Origin: Aromatoleum toluolicum
GTDB taxonomy: Bacteria; Pseudomonadota; Gammaproteobacteria; Burkholderiales; Rhodocyclaceae
DNA length: 64,000 nucleotides
Direction: 5' to 3'
Assembly: GCF_012911005.2 (NCBI RefSeq)
Contig: NZ_WTVS01000018.1
Span: forward strand, 1-64,000
Under the pieces are notes generated by a model. That model had not been told where the DNA came from, did not search any database, and was given only the letters and a program-made list of their open reading frames with translations. The position numbers and the translations under genes are program-made. This document shows positions 36,391 to 45,263 of the stretch, one piece after another. Every line of letters begins with the position of its first letter. Position 1 is the first letter of the stretch.

Positions 36391-37394
36391 CGGCCGCCCT
36401 CCTGCTGGTCAGTGTGTGGGGCCTGCGGCTCGTCGTCCTTGGGCATGTTGCGCTTGGCGAGGAAGGTCATCACGCCCAGCGCCACCACCGGCAGCGCGAG
36501 CCCGCCGTACAGCGTGTGCTGCAGCGTCTCGGACTTCGACGAGAACGAGCGTTCGGGCAGCGGCTTGTGGCCGAACTTGTCGAAAGGCACCGCGGCGAGC
36601 TTGATCATCTGCGTGCCCCCGACTTCCTTCTCGCCATACACGTGCTGCACGTAGGCGGGCACGACCCCCTCCCACGCGGGCTGGTCTCCCGCGCTGAGAT
36701 TGCCGCGCGGGAAGGTCGTCGTGTCGCCCGCCTTCAACGCGAGGCGGCGCTGCGCCTCGGCCCTGAGATCCGAGACCTTGCCGAACAGCGTCGCGCCGGT
36801 CGGGCACACCTCGGCGCAGGCCGCATAGTGGCCGTCCTGCATGCGGTGGCGGCACAGCTCGCACTTGCCGATCGCCCCGGTCGGCGAGTCGTAGTCGTAC
36901 TTCGGGATGCCGAAGGGACAGGCGGCGACGCAGTAGCGGCAGCCGATGCAGGCGTCCTTGTCGTAGCCGACGATGCCGGTCACCGGGTCCTTCTTCATCG
37001 CGGACACCGGGCAGGCCGACACGCAGCTCGGATCGACGCAGTGCAGGCAGGAGCTCTTCATGAACGCGTAGCCGCCCTGCTCCGCGTCCTTGAGCGTCGC
37101 CTTGCCGTCGCGATACACCTTGATCACGTTGAAGGTGCGCGCGGTCGTGTCGAGCGGCACGTCCCACGGCCAGTCGGGCGACGTGTTGATGTCGAGGGGC
37201 AGGTCGTTCGCGGTCTTGCACGCGGCGACACAGGCCTTGCAGCCGATGCACAGGGTGGAATCGAACAGCAGGCCCACGGCGTCGGGCGAAACGTCGGCGT
37301 TGCCGCGCGCCTGCGCGGCCGGGCTCGCCGCCGCACCGGCGACGGCCGCGCCGCCCGCGAGCGCGCATTTGAGGAAGTCGCGTCGGGAGTTCAT
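36387..37394 (-). CDS. hybA: Hydrogenase ferredoxin-like electron transfer subunit HybA
   Basis: 335 residues. A Tat signal (MNSRRDFLKCALAGGAAVAG) is followed by four [4Fe-4S] motifs: CIGCKACVAACKTAND, CLHCVDPSCVSACPVS, CIGCRYCVAACPFG, and CELCRHRM...CAEVCPTGA. A C-terminal membrane helix (GGLALPVVALGVMTFLA) anchors it in the membrane. It connects the HybO small subunit to HybB. It starts three bases after the hybO stop. Confidence 0.96.
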   Translation of the reverse strand: MNSRRDFLKCALAGGAAVAGAAASPAAQARGNADVSPDAVGLLFDSTLCIGCKACVAACKTANDLPLDINTSPDWPWDVPLDTTARTFNVIKVYRDGKATLKDAEQGGYAFMKSSCLHCVDPSCVSACPVSAMKKDPVTGIVGYDKDACIGCRYCVAACPFGIPKYDYDSPTGAIGKCELCRHRMQDGHYAACAEVCPTGATLFGKVSDLRAEAQRRLALKAGDTTTFPRGNLSAGDQPAWEGVVPAYVQHVYGEKEVGGTQMIKLAAVPFDKFGHKPLPERSFSSKSETLQHTLYGGLALPVVALGVMTFLAKRNMPKDDEPQAPHTDQQEGGR

Positions 37395-37396
37395 CG

Positions 37397-38578
37397 TCAC
37401 TCCCGCCCGGCGCTCTGGTGGTCCGCCTTGCCGTCCTTGTCCTTCGCGGCCTGCTGCTCGGCGTGCGACTTGCCGAGGTTCTTCGCGAACATCGCGCCCG
37501 CCCCGGCTGCCGCACCGGTGACGGCGGCCAGCACCGCGACGGAGCCCAGCGACGCGCCCTTGCCCTGCGCCTCGCCCACGGACGGGTAGCTCGCCGGCGG
37601 CTCGACGTTCTTGACCTTGGCGAGCATGTGGATCGGCTTCTCGAAGCCGACACCCTGCTCGGTACAGCCGATGCACGGGTGGCCGCAGCCCACCGGCCAG
37701 GTGCCCGCGCCCGCGTCGCCGAACAGCACCGTCGGACAGTTCGCGTAGGTCTCGGGCCCCTTGCAGCCCAGCTTGTACAGGCAGTAGCCCTTGCGATGGC
37801 CCTCGTCGCCGAACTCCATCGCGAAGCGGCCGGCGTCGAAGTGCGCGCGGCGCTCGCAGTTCTCGTGGATCAGGCGCGAATAGGCGAACTTCGGCCGACC
37901 CAGTTGATCGACCTCGGGCAGCGCGCCGAAGCTCAGGAAATGCACGACGGTGGCGAGGAAGTTGTACGGGTTGGGCGGGCAGCCGGGGATGGTCACGACC
38001 GGCTTGCCGAGCACCTCCGCGACACCCGATGCGCCGGTCGGGTTCGGCCCCGTCGAGGGCATGCCGCCCCAGCTCGCACAGGAGCCGATCGCGATCACCG
38101 CGGCGGCGTCGGCCGCACACTCCTTCGTCAGCTCGATCGCGGTCTGGCCGCCGACCTTGCAGTAGATGCCGTCGTCCTTGGTCGGGATCGCGCCCTCGAT
38201 CACGAGGATGTACTTGCCCTTGTTGTCGGCCATCGCCTGCTTGCGCGCGGCCTCGACCTGATGGCCGGCCGCGGCGCACAGCGTCTCGTGGTAGTCGAGC
38301 GAGATGATGTCGAGGATCAGCTTCTCGATCGTCGGATGCTCGGCGCGCAGCATCGACTCGGTGCAGCCGGTACATTCCTGGAAGTGCAGCCAGATCACCG
38401 ACGGCCGGCGCTTCTGCTCGATCGCGCTCTGCACCTGCGCCGCGGCGGTCGCCGGCAGGCCCAGCGTCGTCGCCAGCGTCGCGCAGAACTGCATGAAGCC
38501 GCGCCGGCTCATTCCCAGGCGCTCCTCGACCGGCCGCGCCGCCCAGGCTTCGGCCAGTTCCTTCAACTCGTGGTGCAT
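37397..38578 (-). CDS. hybO: Membrane-bound uptake [NiFe]-hydrogenase small subunit HybO
   Basis: 393 residues. The Tat signal MSRRGFMQFCATLATTLGLP begins near residue 23. The proximal-cluster motif is ECTGCTESMLR, followed by IGSCASWGGMPSTGPNPTGA, VTIPGCPPNPYNF, and distal and medial cluster cysteines (CKGPETYANC, CGHPCIGCTE). A C-terminal hydrophobic helix (VAVLAAVTGAAAGAGAMFA) anchors it. The two extra cysteines of O2-tolerant hydrogenases are replaced (Gly in CTGC, Ala in NPTGA), so a standard [4Fe-4S] proximal cluster and O2 sensitivity are expected. First gene of the operon. Confidence 0.97.
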   Translation of the reverse strand: MHHELKELAEAWAARPVEERLGMSRRGFMQFCATLATTLGLPATAAAQVQSAIEQKRRPSVIWLHFQECTGCTESMLRAEHPTIEKLILDIISLDYHETLCAAAGHQVEAARKQAMADNKGKYILVIEGAIPTKDDGIYCKVGGQTAIELTKECAADAAAVIAIGSCASWGGMPSTGPNPTGASGVAEVLGKPVVTIPGCPPNPYNFLATVVHFLSFGALPEVDQLGRPKFAYSRLIHENCERRAHFDAGRFAMEFGDEGHRKGYCLYKLGCKGPETYANCPTVLFGDAGAGTWPVGCGHPCIGCTEQGVGFEKPIHMLAKVKNVEPPASYPSVGEAQGKGASLGSVAVLAAVTGAAAGAGAMFAKNLGKSHAEQQAAKDKDGKADHQSAGRE

Positions 38579-38640
38579 GCACTCCCCCCGTTCTTGTCCA
38601 TCGACGGCATCACGTGTGCGCGTCGTATGCGGGGGAGATC

Positions 38641-38655
38641 ACAAGAACCGTGCCC
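38641..38655 (-). promoter_or_regulatory. Candidate sigma-54 promoter of the hydrogenase operon
   Basis: Read on the minus strand: GGGCACGGTTCTTGT. It matches the sigma-54 consensus TGGCACG-N4-TTGC except for the first and last bases, with exact spacing. It lies about 63 bases upstream of the hybO ATG. It fits HoxA, a sigma-54 activator encoded in the same cluster. The -12 GC doublet is GT, so it could be weak. The rest of 38579-38951 holds no gene; HoxA binding sites would be expected at about 38700-38800. Confidence 0.55.
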
Positions 38656-38951
38656 AATTTCGGGCTAGCGGTTTTTCTTTACCGATCAGTTGCTTGCAGC
38701 GACCGGGGAAGCTCACCCGGCATGGACGGATACGCTCGGCGCATGATAGTGGAAACCGGCTTTCCACCCGACATTCCACCGGCCAAGCGCCGCGGCCCAC
38801 CGCAGTCGTTCTTGTGCGGAACGGGCGCCAATCGCATTACGCGCGCGTTCTTCGCCCCTGTCCGTAGAGCAGGCCGAAGAAATCAATCTGATGATCGGAC
38901 AGCCGATGCAGCCGGCTCGTCCGATCTGTCGCAGCGCCCCGCGCCAGGCGC

Positions 38952-39575
38952 TCAGGCGCCGGCGCGCTTTTCGTAGTATTGCGCGATGGCCGGCGTGTTG
39001 GCGATCCGGTCCATGTACCCAGTGAGCTTGGGGGCCACCGTGGCGATCAGGTCGGCCGGGATGTGATCGAGCTTGCCGGAGCTCAGCCAGCGCAGAACGA
39101 TCAGCGCCTTGAGGTCGGCGATCGTCAAACGATTGTCGGCGAGGTAGGCGCCGCCGCGGCTTTCGAGCTGATGCTGGAGCCAGCGCAAGTATCTGGGCAG
39201 GGTTTCGCTTGCGAGGGCGTCGCGCGCCTTCTTCAGGTCGTCGCCTTTCAAGCCGAAGGTCGCGCCGATCTTGACGTTGACGTCTTCGAGGGCGCTCATG
39301 ACTTCGTCGCAGAACAGGGCCTGCAGCGCGTCTTCCGGGTACAGCCCGGCCAGTTTGCCGGCGTAGCGCGTGATCGCATTGCCTTGCGTGACCACGACAT
39401 CGTTGACCTGCAGGGTGGGGACCTGGTCAAGCGGGGTGGCCTTGCGAACCTCAGCGAAATCGGCCGGCGCAAAGCGATTGTCCTCGAAAGGGATACCACC
39501 GATATGCAGGGCCAGCCGTGCAGGTTCGGCACGCCCGCCATCGAAGTCGAAGTAGGTCAGTTTCAAGTTGTCCAT
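38952..39575 (-). CDS. Glutathione S-transferase (sigma-class-like)
   Basis: 207 residues. N-terminal thioredoxin-fold domain YFDFDGGRAEPARLALHIGG with the Tyr near residue 8 that typically activates glutathione. The cis-Pro and gamma-Glu binding motif is VPTLQVNDVVVTQGNAITRY. The C-terminal helical domain has LADNRLTIADLKALIVLRWL. Overall length and pattern match the sigma/prostaglandin-synthase-like class. Cytoplasmic; substrate unknown. It stands alone between the hydrogenase operon and rhomboid gene. Confidence 0.9.
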   Translation of the reverse strand: MDNLKLTYFDFDGGRAEPARLALHIGGIPFEDNRFAPADFAEVRKATPLDQVPTLQVNDVVVTQGNAITRYAGKLAGLYPEDALQALFCDEVMSALEDVNVKIGATFGLKGDDLKKARDALASETLPRYLRWLQHQLESRGGAYLADNRLTIADLKALIVLRWLSSGKLDHIPADLIATVAPKLTGYMDRIANTPAIAQYYEKRAGA

Positions 39576-39647
39576 TTGTCGTCCTTGTTGGAGTTCGGCA
39601 GTCAGCGAACGAGAAACGTATAGACAGCCCGCGCCGGCGATGCAAGT

Positions 39648-40322
39648 TCACTCGTGCCTGTCCTCTTCGTCCTCTTCATCCGCATTGTCCGCTTCATCCT
39701 CCCATGAGTACCGGCGTCGCGGCGGAATGTCCAGACGCCGCAGCGCGACCGCCGAGACCGAGCCGATCAGCGCAGCGGCAAGGTGGGTTTCCCAGGACAT
39801 CGCGGGTTGGATCGGCAATACGCCCCACACGAGGCTGCCATACAGGAAGCACACCAGCAGCGACGCGGCGATCGCGCGGCGGTCGTGGCGGATCGTGCCG
39901 GCCACGAAGACGTATGCAAGCAGCCCGTAGACCAGCCCGCTCGCCCCGACATGGATCGACGCGCGGCCCCATAGCCACACCGCGACGCCCGGGCCGAGGT
40001 AGATCGCAGGAAGCACTCTGAGGGCCGAGTTGGGATATAGGTGGAGCATCGCCGTGATCAGCACCACCAGCGGAACGGTGTTGGCGAATAGGTGGCCGAC
40101 GTCGCCGTGCAGCAGCGGGGCAAGGACGATGCCCGCCAGTCCGCGCCATATCCGGGGACGCACCCCGAAGCGCTCCAGGCCCAGTCCGAGCGTTGCATTC
40201 ACCATCTGGATGAGCCACAGGAGCGCGACGAAGCCGAGCGCGATCGTGAACGCCAGGCGGAAGTTCGCGCGGGCGCGCTCGGAGCTGGTGTATGCCGGGT
40301 CGGGGACGTTAACCTGCATCAT
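39648..40322 (-). CDS. Rhomboid-family intramembrane serine protease
   Basis: 224 residues, about six membrane helices. The catalytic motif is GASGLVYGLLAYVFVAG (Ser) with the partner His in SWETHLAAALIG, and the loop HGDVGHLFANTVPLVVL matches the rhomboid oxyanion region. The C-terminal tail is strikingly acidic (EDEADNADEEDEED). The substrate is unknown. Start ATG is followed by a second ATG; either could be used. Confidence 0.88.
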   Translation of the reverse strand: MMQVNVPDPAYTSSERARANFRLAFTIALGFVALLWLIQMVNATLGLGLERFGVRPRIWRGLAGIVLAPLLHGDVGHLFANTVPLVVLITAMLHLYPNSALRVLPAIYLGPGVAVWLWGRASIHVGASGLVYGLLAYVFVAGTIRHDRRAIAASLLVCFLYGSLVWGVLPIQPAMSWETHLAAALIGSVSAVALRRLDIPPRRRYSWEDEADNADEEDEEDRHE

Positions 40323-40393
40323 GACCCGGCATCGGCGGGCCTTGCAGGCAGCCGCTTGCGCTGTGGATCGCGTCGGATATCACACGCGAAGTG

Positions 40394-40645
40394 TCATGCC
40401 GGCACGTCCACTGCGACCGGCCTTCTGTCGACGAGACTGGCCGCAAAGAATGTCTTCCACTGACCAGGTGCCGCGCCCCACAGCTGTTGTTCCGGCGCGG
40501 CGCGGGTGCCCTCGTTGCGATAACTGCCCCATGCAACGAGTGCGCCGCAGGATGTGATTTCCAGCCTGTCGGCATAGACGAAAACGGGTTCGGCGTGGCC
40601 CGTCACGCACCAGTAATGGGTTCCATAGTCGTTGGCAGAACTCAT
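40394..40645 (-). CDS. Small hypothetical protein
   Basis: 83 residues from the ATG at 40645, chosen because GGAGGCG lies six bases upstream; longer in-frame starts lack this. It begins MSSANDYGTHYWCVTGHAEP and continues FVYADRLEITSCGALVAWG and APGQWKTFFAASLVDRRPVA. The pattern (a short beta-rich protein with WxxxFAAS ending) looks like a genuine small soluble protein, but I do not know the family. No signal or membrane helix. Confidence 0.55.
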   Translation of the reverse strand: MSSANDYGTHYWCVTGHAEPVFVYADRLEITSCGALVAWGSYRNEGTRAAPEQQLWGAAPGQWKTFFAASLVDRRPVAVDVPA

Positions 40646-40983
40646 GATCGCCTCCGTAGCCGCCACGCAGCGCCCCTGCGACCGGTCCGCCCGCCCCCGA
40701 CCAGCGAACGAAAAGGCCATGCGTAACCCGGACCAGGCTGCGCTTATAGCCCTGACTGCCTCTACCAACATAGGTCGGGAACAGGGGGCCTACCACGTTT
40801 TTTTCTGGACGATACTCGTGCATCCTGCCGACCCTGTTTGGCCGGGGACAAGAGGCGGCTATTTCGCGCTGGGCAAACGCACTTGTCAGCGATCGGACGG
40901 CCGCCGTGCATTGACGGAATATTCCATTCCTGTTGCAAATTAGCGACACCACGCCGATTTTCCGGGTGTTAGCGTTGCCCCTC

Positions 40984-42384
40984 ATGAAAACCATCGAGAC
41001 GAGCGCGGCGATGCCCAGAACCCAGATCGAACCCTTCCGCATCAAGAGCGTGGAGCCGATCCGCATGACCAGCCGCGCGGAACGGGTGCAATTGCTCGAG
41101 GAAGCCAAGCTCAACGTCTTCCAGCTGCGTGCGGACGACGTGCTCATTGACTGGCTGACCGACTCCGGAACCGGTGCCATGTCATCGCGCCAGTGGAGCG
41201 CGATCATGCTGGGCGACGAGAGCTACGCGGGTGCACGCAGCTTCTACCGCCTGCAGACCGTGGTCCGGACGATCACGGGCATGGAACATTTCGTGCCGAC
41301 GCACCAGGGCCGGGCGGCCGAGAAAGTGCTGTTCACGGCCGCCTGCAAGAAGGGGGAGCTCGTCCCCAACAACTGCCACTTCGACACCACGCGCGCGAAC
41401 CTGGAATACCTCGGCGTCGAGGCGCTCGACCTCGTGATTGCCGAAGGGCTGCAGCCGAGCGTCGCGCATCCGTTCAAGGGCAACATCGACCTCGCACGCG
41501 TCGAGGCCGTGCTCAAGGCCGAAGCGCAGCGCGTCCCCTTCGGCATGATCACGGTCACCAACAACACGGGCGGCGGCCAGCCGGTTTCCCTAGCCAATAT
41601 CCGCGCCTATGCCGGGCTGCTCAAGCAGTACGGCAAGCCGCTCATCATCGATATCTGCCGGTTCGCCGAGAACGCGATGTTCATCAAGATGCGCGAACCC
41701 GGGTACGAGCACGCGCGCATCACGGACATCGTCGCCGAGATGTTGTCCTACGCCGACGGCTGCACGATGAGCGCCAAGAAGGATGGCATGGTCAACATCG
41801 GCGGTTTCATCGCCCTGCGCGACGACCGCTGGCTTGACGACATCCGCAACAACCTGATCATGATGGAGGGATTCCCGACCTACGGCGGCCTGGCGGGGCG
41901 CGACCTCGAGGCGATGGCGGTCGGGCTCGAGGAAGGGCTCGACGAGGACTACCTGCGCTACCGGCTGCGCACCGCCGAATATCTGGGCGAAAAGCTCGAC
42001 GCGGCGGGCGTCGGCTTCGTCCGCCCAACCGGTGGCCACGCGGTGTATCTCGATGCACGCACCGTGCTGCCCCATATGCCGGTCGAGCACTATCCCGCGT
42101 GGGCGCTCGGCAATGCCTTGTACCTCGAAGGCGGCATCCGCGGCGTGGAGGTCGGCTCGGTCATGTTCGGCAAACGCCTCGACGACGGCACGGAGACCTT
42201 TCACAAGATGGAACTGCTGCGCCTTGCCTTTCCGCGCCGGATGTACACCCAGTCGCACTTCGACTACGCGGCAGAGGTCATTGCCGAGGTGAAGGCGAAG
42301 GCGGCCGACATTCGCGGCGTACGAATCACCCGGCAGCCGAAGTTCCTGCGCCATTTCACGGCCGAGTTTGCCTGGGTCGGCTGA
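40984..42384 (+). CDS. tnaA: Tryptophanase (tryptophan indole-lyase)
   Basis: 466 residues. The PLP-enzyme motifs are IDWLTDSGTGAMSSRQW, VPTHQGRAAEK, the tyrosine in RSFYRL, and the lysine region YADGCTMSAKKDGMVNIGGF. Tyrosine phenol-lyase and tryptophanase are alike here. The C-terminal GIRGVEVGS (Val where tyrosine phenol-lyase has Arg) and PKFLRHFTAEF (His where it has Phe) favour tryptophanase. It cleaves tryptophan to indole, pyruvate and ammonia. The start is not certain; ATG at 40984 gives a family-typical length. The upstream 338 bases contain a REP-like word (CCTACCACGTTTTTTTCTGG near 40788) and no convincing leader peptide. Confidence 0.85.
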   Translation: MKTIETSAAMPRTQIEPFRIKSVEPIRMTSRAERVQLLEEAKLNVFQLRADDVLIDWLTDSGTGAMSSRQWSAIMLGDESYAGARSFYRLQTVVRTITGMEHFVPTHQGRAAEKVLFTAACKKGELVPNNCHFDTTRANLEYLGVEALDLVIAEGLQPSVAHPFKGNIDLARVEAVLKAEAQRVPFGMITVTNNTGGGQPVSLANIRAYAGLLKQYGKPLIIDICRFAENAMFIKMREPGYEHARITDIVAEMLSYADGCTMSAKKDGMVNIGGFIALRDDRWLDDIRNNLIMMEGFPTYGGLAGRDLEAMAVGLEEGLDEDYLRYRLRTAEYLGEKLDAAGVGFVRPTGGHAVYLDARTVLPHMPVEHYPAWALGNALYLEGGIRGVEVGSVMFGKRLDDGTETFHKMELLRLAFPRRMYTQSHFDYAAEVIAEVKAKAADIRGVRITRQPKFLRHFTAEFAWVG

Positions 42385-42511
42385 TCCGCCCGCTCCGAAG
42401 CGTTTCGTACAGGCCAAGCCGACGACGTGCCGACGGTCATGGCCGCATCAATGTGCCCGCGCTGTGGACGCCCCACGTCTTTTCCGATTCCATCGTCACC
42501 CGCCTCGTGCC

Positions 42512-42568
42512 GAGCCTCCGCAGCGCCTCGCCGAGCGCGCCGACTGGCTGGAGCACAATCCGGGCTAA
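42512..42568 (+). pseudogene. C-terminal fragment resembling a MOSC-domain protein
   Basis: The frame reads EPPQRLAERADWLEHNPG and stops. This is the same pattern as the C-terminus of the MOSC protein at 10671-11339 (ARRLADRAAWLENNPRGG). No MOSC core precedes it, so it is a leftover of a second copy between tnaA and priA. The evidence is short and the match could be coincidental. Confidence 0.45.
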
Positions 42569-42607
42569 TCCGGGTTAACTCCCGGCGGCAGCCGGCCGCC
42601 CCCTCCG

Positions 42608-44779
42608 TCACACCTCGAGCGGATCGACGTCGAGCTGCCAGCGCAGTTCGCGCGGCGTGCGCTGCGCGCGCAGTACCTCGATCCAGGCCCCGAGGAAGCC
42701 CTGCAACGGCGCCCGCTCGTCCGCCTCGACCAGCAGTTGCGCGCGTTCGCGCCGCGCGAGCCGCGTCAGGCGCATCGGCACCGCATCGAACACGCGTACG
42801 CCCGCCGGCGCCATCTCCTGCGCGAGGCGGCGCGCGTGGGCGAGGAACTGCATCGCGTCGTCGAGCAGCGGCGCGTCGGCGCGCAGCATCGCCTGGAAGC
42901 TGAAGGGCGGAAAGCCGGCGGCACGGCGCTCGTCGAGGCCGCTCGCGGCGAAGGCGTCGAAGTCGTGCTTGACGAGGCAGCGATACAGCGGGTGGTCGGG
43001 GTACTCGGTCTGCACCAGCACTTCGCCCGGCAGGTGCGCGCGTCCGGCGCGGCCGCCGACCTGCATCAGCTGCTGGAACAGGCGCTCCGGCGCGCGGAAG
43101 TCCGCCGCATGCAGCGACGCGTCGGCGCCGATCACGCCGACCAGCGTGAGCTGCGGGAAATCGTGGCCCTTGGCCATCATCTGCGTGCCGACGAGGATGT
43201 CGGCCTCGCCGCTGGCGATCTGCGCGAGCAGGCTCTCCCATTGGTTGCGCGTGCGCGCCGAATCGCGGTCCACTCGCAGCACCCGCGCTTCCGGGAAGAG
43301 CTCCACGAGGCGCGCCTCGATGCGCTGCGTGCCGCGGCCGAAGGGCTGGATGTCCTGGTTGCTGCACACCGGGCAGTGGTGCGGCACCTCGGTATCGCAG
43401 CCGCAGTGGTGGCAGCGCAGGCGGCGGTCCGCGAGATGCACGACGAGGTTGGCCGAGCAGTGCGGGCACTGGCTCACCCAGCCGCAGGCGGGGCAGGACA
43501 GCACCGGCGCGTAGCCGCGGCGGTTGAGGAACACCAGGCTCTGCTCGCCGCGCGCGAGGCGCTCGCCGATCGCGGTCTTGAGCTGCGGGCTGAGGCCTTC
43601 GTCGAGTTTCATGCGGCGCGTGTCGATGCGCCGCACCGTCGGCAGCGTGCTCGCGAGCGCGCGCGCGTCGAGGCGCAGGCTGCGGTAGCGCGCCAGCCGC
43701 GCGTGCTGCCAGCTCTCCAGCGAAGGCGTCGCCGAGCCGAGCACCACCGGCACCTTGCGCTGGTGCGCGCGCCACACCGCGACGTCGCGCGCCGAGTAGC
43801 GCACGCCTTCCTGCTGCTTGTAGGACGCGTCGTGCTCCTCGTCGACGAGGATCAGGCCCAGGCGCGGCAGCGGCGCGAACACCGACAGGCGCGTGCCCAG
43901 CACGATGTCGGCGCGGCCTTCGAGCGCCTGCACGAAGCCGCGCGAGCGCGCCCCTTCGGCGAGCGCGGAATGCAGGCTGACGACGCAGGCGGCGGGGAAG
44001 CGGTTCGCGACGCGCGATTCGAGCTGCGGCGTGAGGGCGATCTCGGGCACCAGCATCAGCACCTGGCGGCCCGCCGCGAGCGCGCGCTCGGCCAGACGCA
44101 GATACACCTCGGTCTTGCCGCTGCCGGTGACGCCCTGGAGCAGCCAGGGGGCGAAGCCTTCCGGCCCTGCCGACACCGCCTCGACCGCGGCGCGCTGCTC
44201 GTCGGTCAGTTCCGGCCGGTTCGCCGCCGGCTGCGAGGGGTCCGCGCCGCGCACCGCGACGACCCAGCCGCGCTTCATCGCGTCGCCCAGCGCCGCGCCC
44301 GCCGGCAGCTCGCGCGCCGCGCTGCGCCGGATCACGCCGGCCGCGCGCAGTTCGCCGAGCAGCGCCAGCGCCCGGCTCGCGCGGCGTGCCTCGGCCAGCG
44401 CTGCGTGGCCATCCGCGCTCAGGTCGAGCAGCGGGTCGCTCTCGCGGTCGCTCACGGCATCGGCGCGGCGCAGCCCGGGGGGCAATGCGAGCGCGATCAC
44501 CTCGCCGAGCGGCGCGTGGTAGTAGCGCGCGACGAAGGCGACGAGCTCCAGCCAGTCGCGCGGTAGCGGCGCGACCTCGCGCTGGATGTGGCGCACCGCC
44601 TTGAGGCGTGCGGGGTCGACGTCCGATGCGGTGACCAGCGCGACGATCACGCCGCTCTTCTCGCCCCGCCCGAAGGGCACCCGCACGCACCGGCCGACAT
44701 CCTCCTCGCATGCATCTTGCGATGAATAATCAAAGAGTTGCGGAATCGGAACGGGCAGCGCGACGCGGACGATGGACAT
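42608..44779 (-). CDS. priA: Primosomal replication restart helicase PriA
   Basis: 723 residues. N-terminal DNA-binding domain (MSIVRVALPVPIPQLFDYSS). Helicase motifs: Walker A LLQGVTGSGKTEVYLRLAER, Walker B LILVDEEHDASYKQQ, followed by VVLGSATPSLES. The zinc-binding cysteines are in CPACGWVSQCPHCSANL and RCHHCGCDTEVPHHCPVC. It restarts stalled replication forks. The upstream region carries DnaA boxes. Confidence 0.97.
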   Translation of the reverse strand: MSIVRVALPVPIPQLFDYSSQDACEEDVGRCVRVPFGRGEKSGVIVALVTASDVDPARLKAVRHIQREVAPLPRDWLELVAFVARYYHAPLGEVIALALPPGLRRADAVSDRESDPLLDLSADGHAALAEARRASRALALLGELRAAGVIRRSAARELPAGAALGDAMKRGWVVAVRGADPSQPAANRPELTDEQRAAVEAVSAGPEGFAPWLLQGVTGSGKTEVYLRLAERALAAGRQVLMLVPEIALTPQLESRVANRFPAACVVSLHSALAEGARSRGFVQALEGRADIVLGTRLSVFAPLPRLGLILVDEEHDASYKQQEGVRYSARDVAVWRAHQRKVPVVLGSATPSLESWQHARLARYRSLRLDARALASTLPTVRRIDTRRMKLDEGLSPQLKTAIGERLARGEQSLVFLNRRGYAPVLSCPACGWVSQCPHCSANLVVHLADRRLRCHHCGCDTEVPHHCPVCSNQDIQPFGRGTQRIEARLVELFPEARVLRVDRDSARTRNQWESLLAQIASGEADILVGTQMMAKGHDFPQLTLVGVIGADASLHAADFRAPERLFQQLMQVGGRAGRAHLPGEVLVQTEYPDHPLYRCLVKHDFDAFAASGLDERRAAGFPPFSFQAMLRADAPLLDDAMQFLAHARRLAQEMAPAGVRVFDAVPMRLTRLARRERAQLLVEADERAPLQGFLGAWIEVLRAQRTPRELRWQLDVDPLEV

Positions 44780-44889
44780 TCGGATCTCGTGTTCTGCGCA
44801 AGTTCTATTTGCAAATCATCTACTTACGGATGATTGTTAAATTCGTTGTTCGGAAACGGGGGTTAAATCTTTGCCGTGAAACCCTTCCG

Positions 44890-45095
44890 GCGCTTGTCCA
44901 CAAAAGCTGTGGATAACTTTGTTGATAGCATGGGTGAAACGTCCTGAAACCGGCGCCGCATCTGCCCTTGTGTCACATTGCCTTAACAGTAGGCAAATTT
45001 TTATTCGTTAAATTTCATACACTTATGTTTTCAGGTGAATAAACCCCGATTCCATGCAGGATCCGGCTGCGGAATCGGGCCGTTGTGCATAAGTC
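44890..45095. promoter_or_regulatory. AT-rich segment with clustered DnaA boxes (oriC-like or priA/hemE control region)
   Basis: TGTGGATAA at 44908-44916 and TGTGCATAA at 45084-45092 match the DnaA box (TTATNCACA, reversed) exactly. TTGTCCACA at 44894-44902 has one mismatch and faces the first box. Between them is an AT-rich run (AATTTTTATTCGTTAAATTT near 44994), conspicuous in this high-GC sequence. The 480 bases between priA and hemE hold no gene. The layout is that of a small replication origin or a DnaA-controlled promoter. Confidence 0.5.
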
Positions 45096-45201
45096 AAGCG
45101 GTCAACGCATATTATTCCGCTTGACAAGGGTCGGCCGGACGCCTCCAACTGCACGCATTGCACCTTGACGGTGCCGACGACCGGGGAATTTTCCCCAACC
45201 C

Positions 45202-45250
45202 AAAAAAGGAACCCCGGCGGGGTGCGCTGTGCGCGTCCCGGCCGGGGTTC
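45202..45250 (-). terminator. Intrinsic terminator of hemE
   Basis: On the minus strand an 11-base GC-rich stem (GAACCCCGGC ... GCCGGGGTTCC) is followed directly by six T residues, shortly after the hemE stop at 45264. Confidence 0.85.
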
Positions 45251-45263
45251 GGGTGCGGGACGC

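Noticed and set aside
38579-38951. Short plus-strand frames upstream of hybO
   Set aside because: No ribosome sites, no conserved pattern; the stretch is better explained as promoter and control DNA.
40646-40983. TnaC-type leader peptide before tryptophanase
   Set aside because: No short frame with a ribosome site and a late Trp codon was found in the upstream 338 bases.
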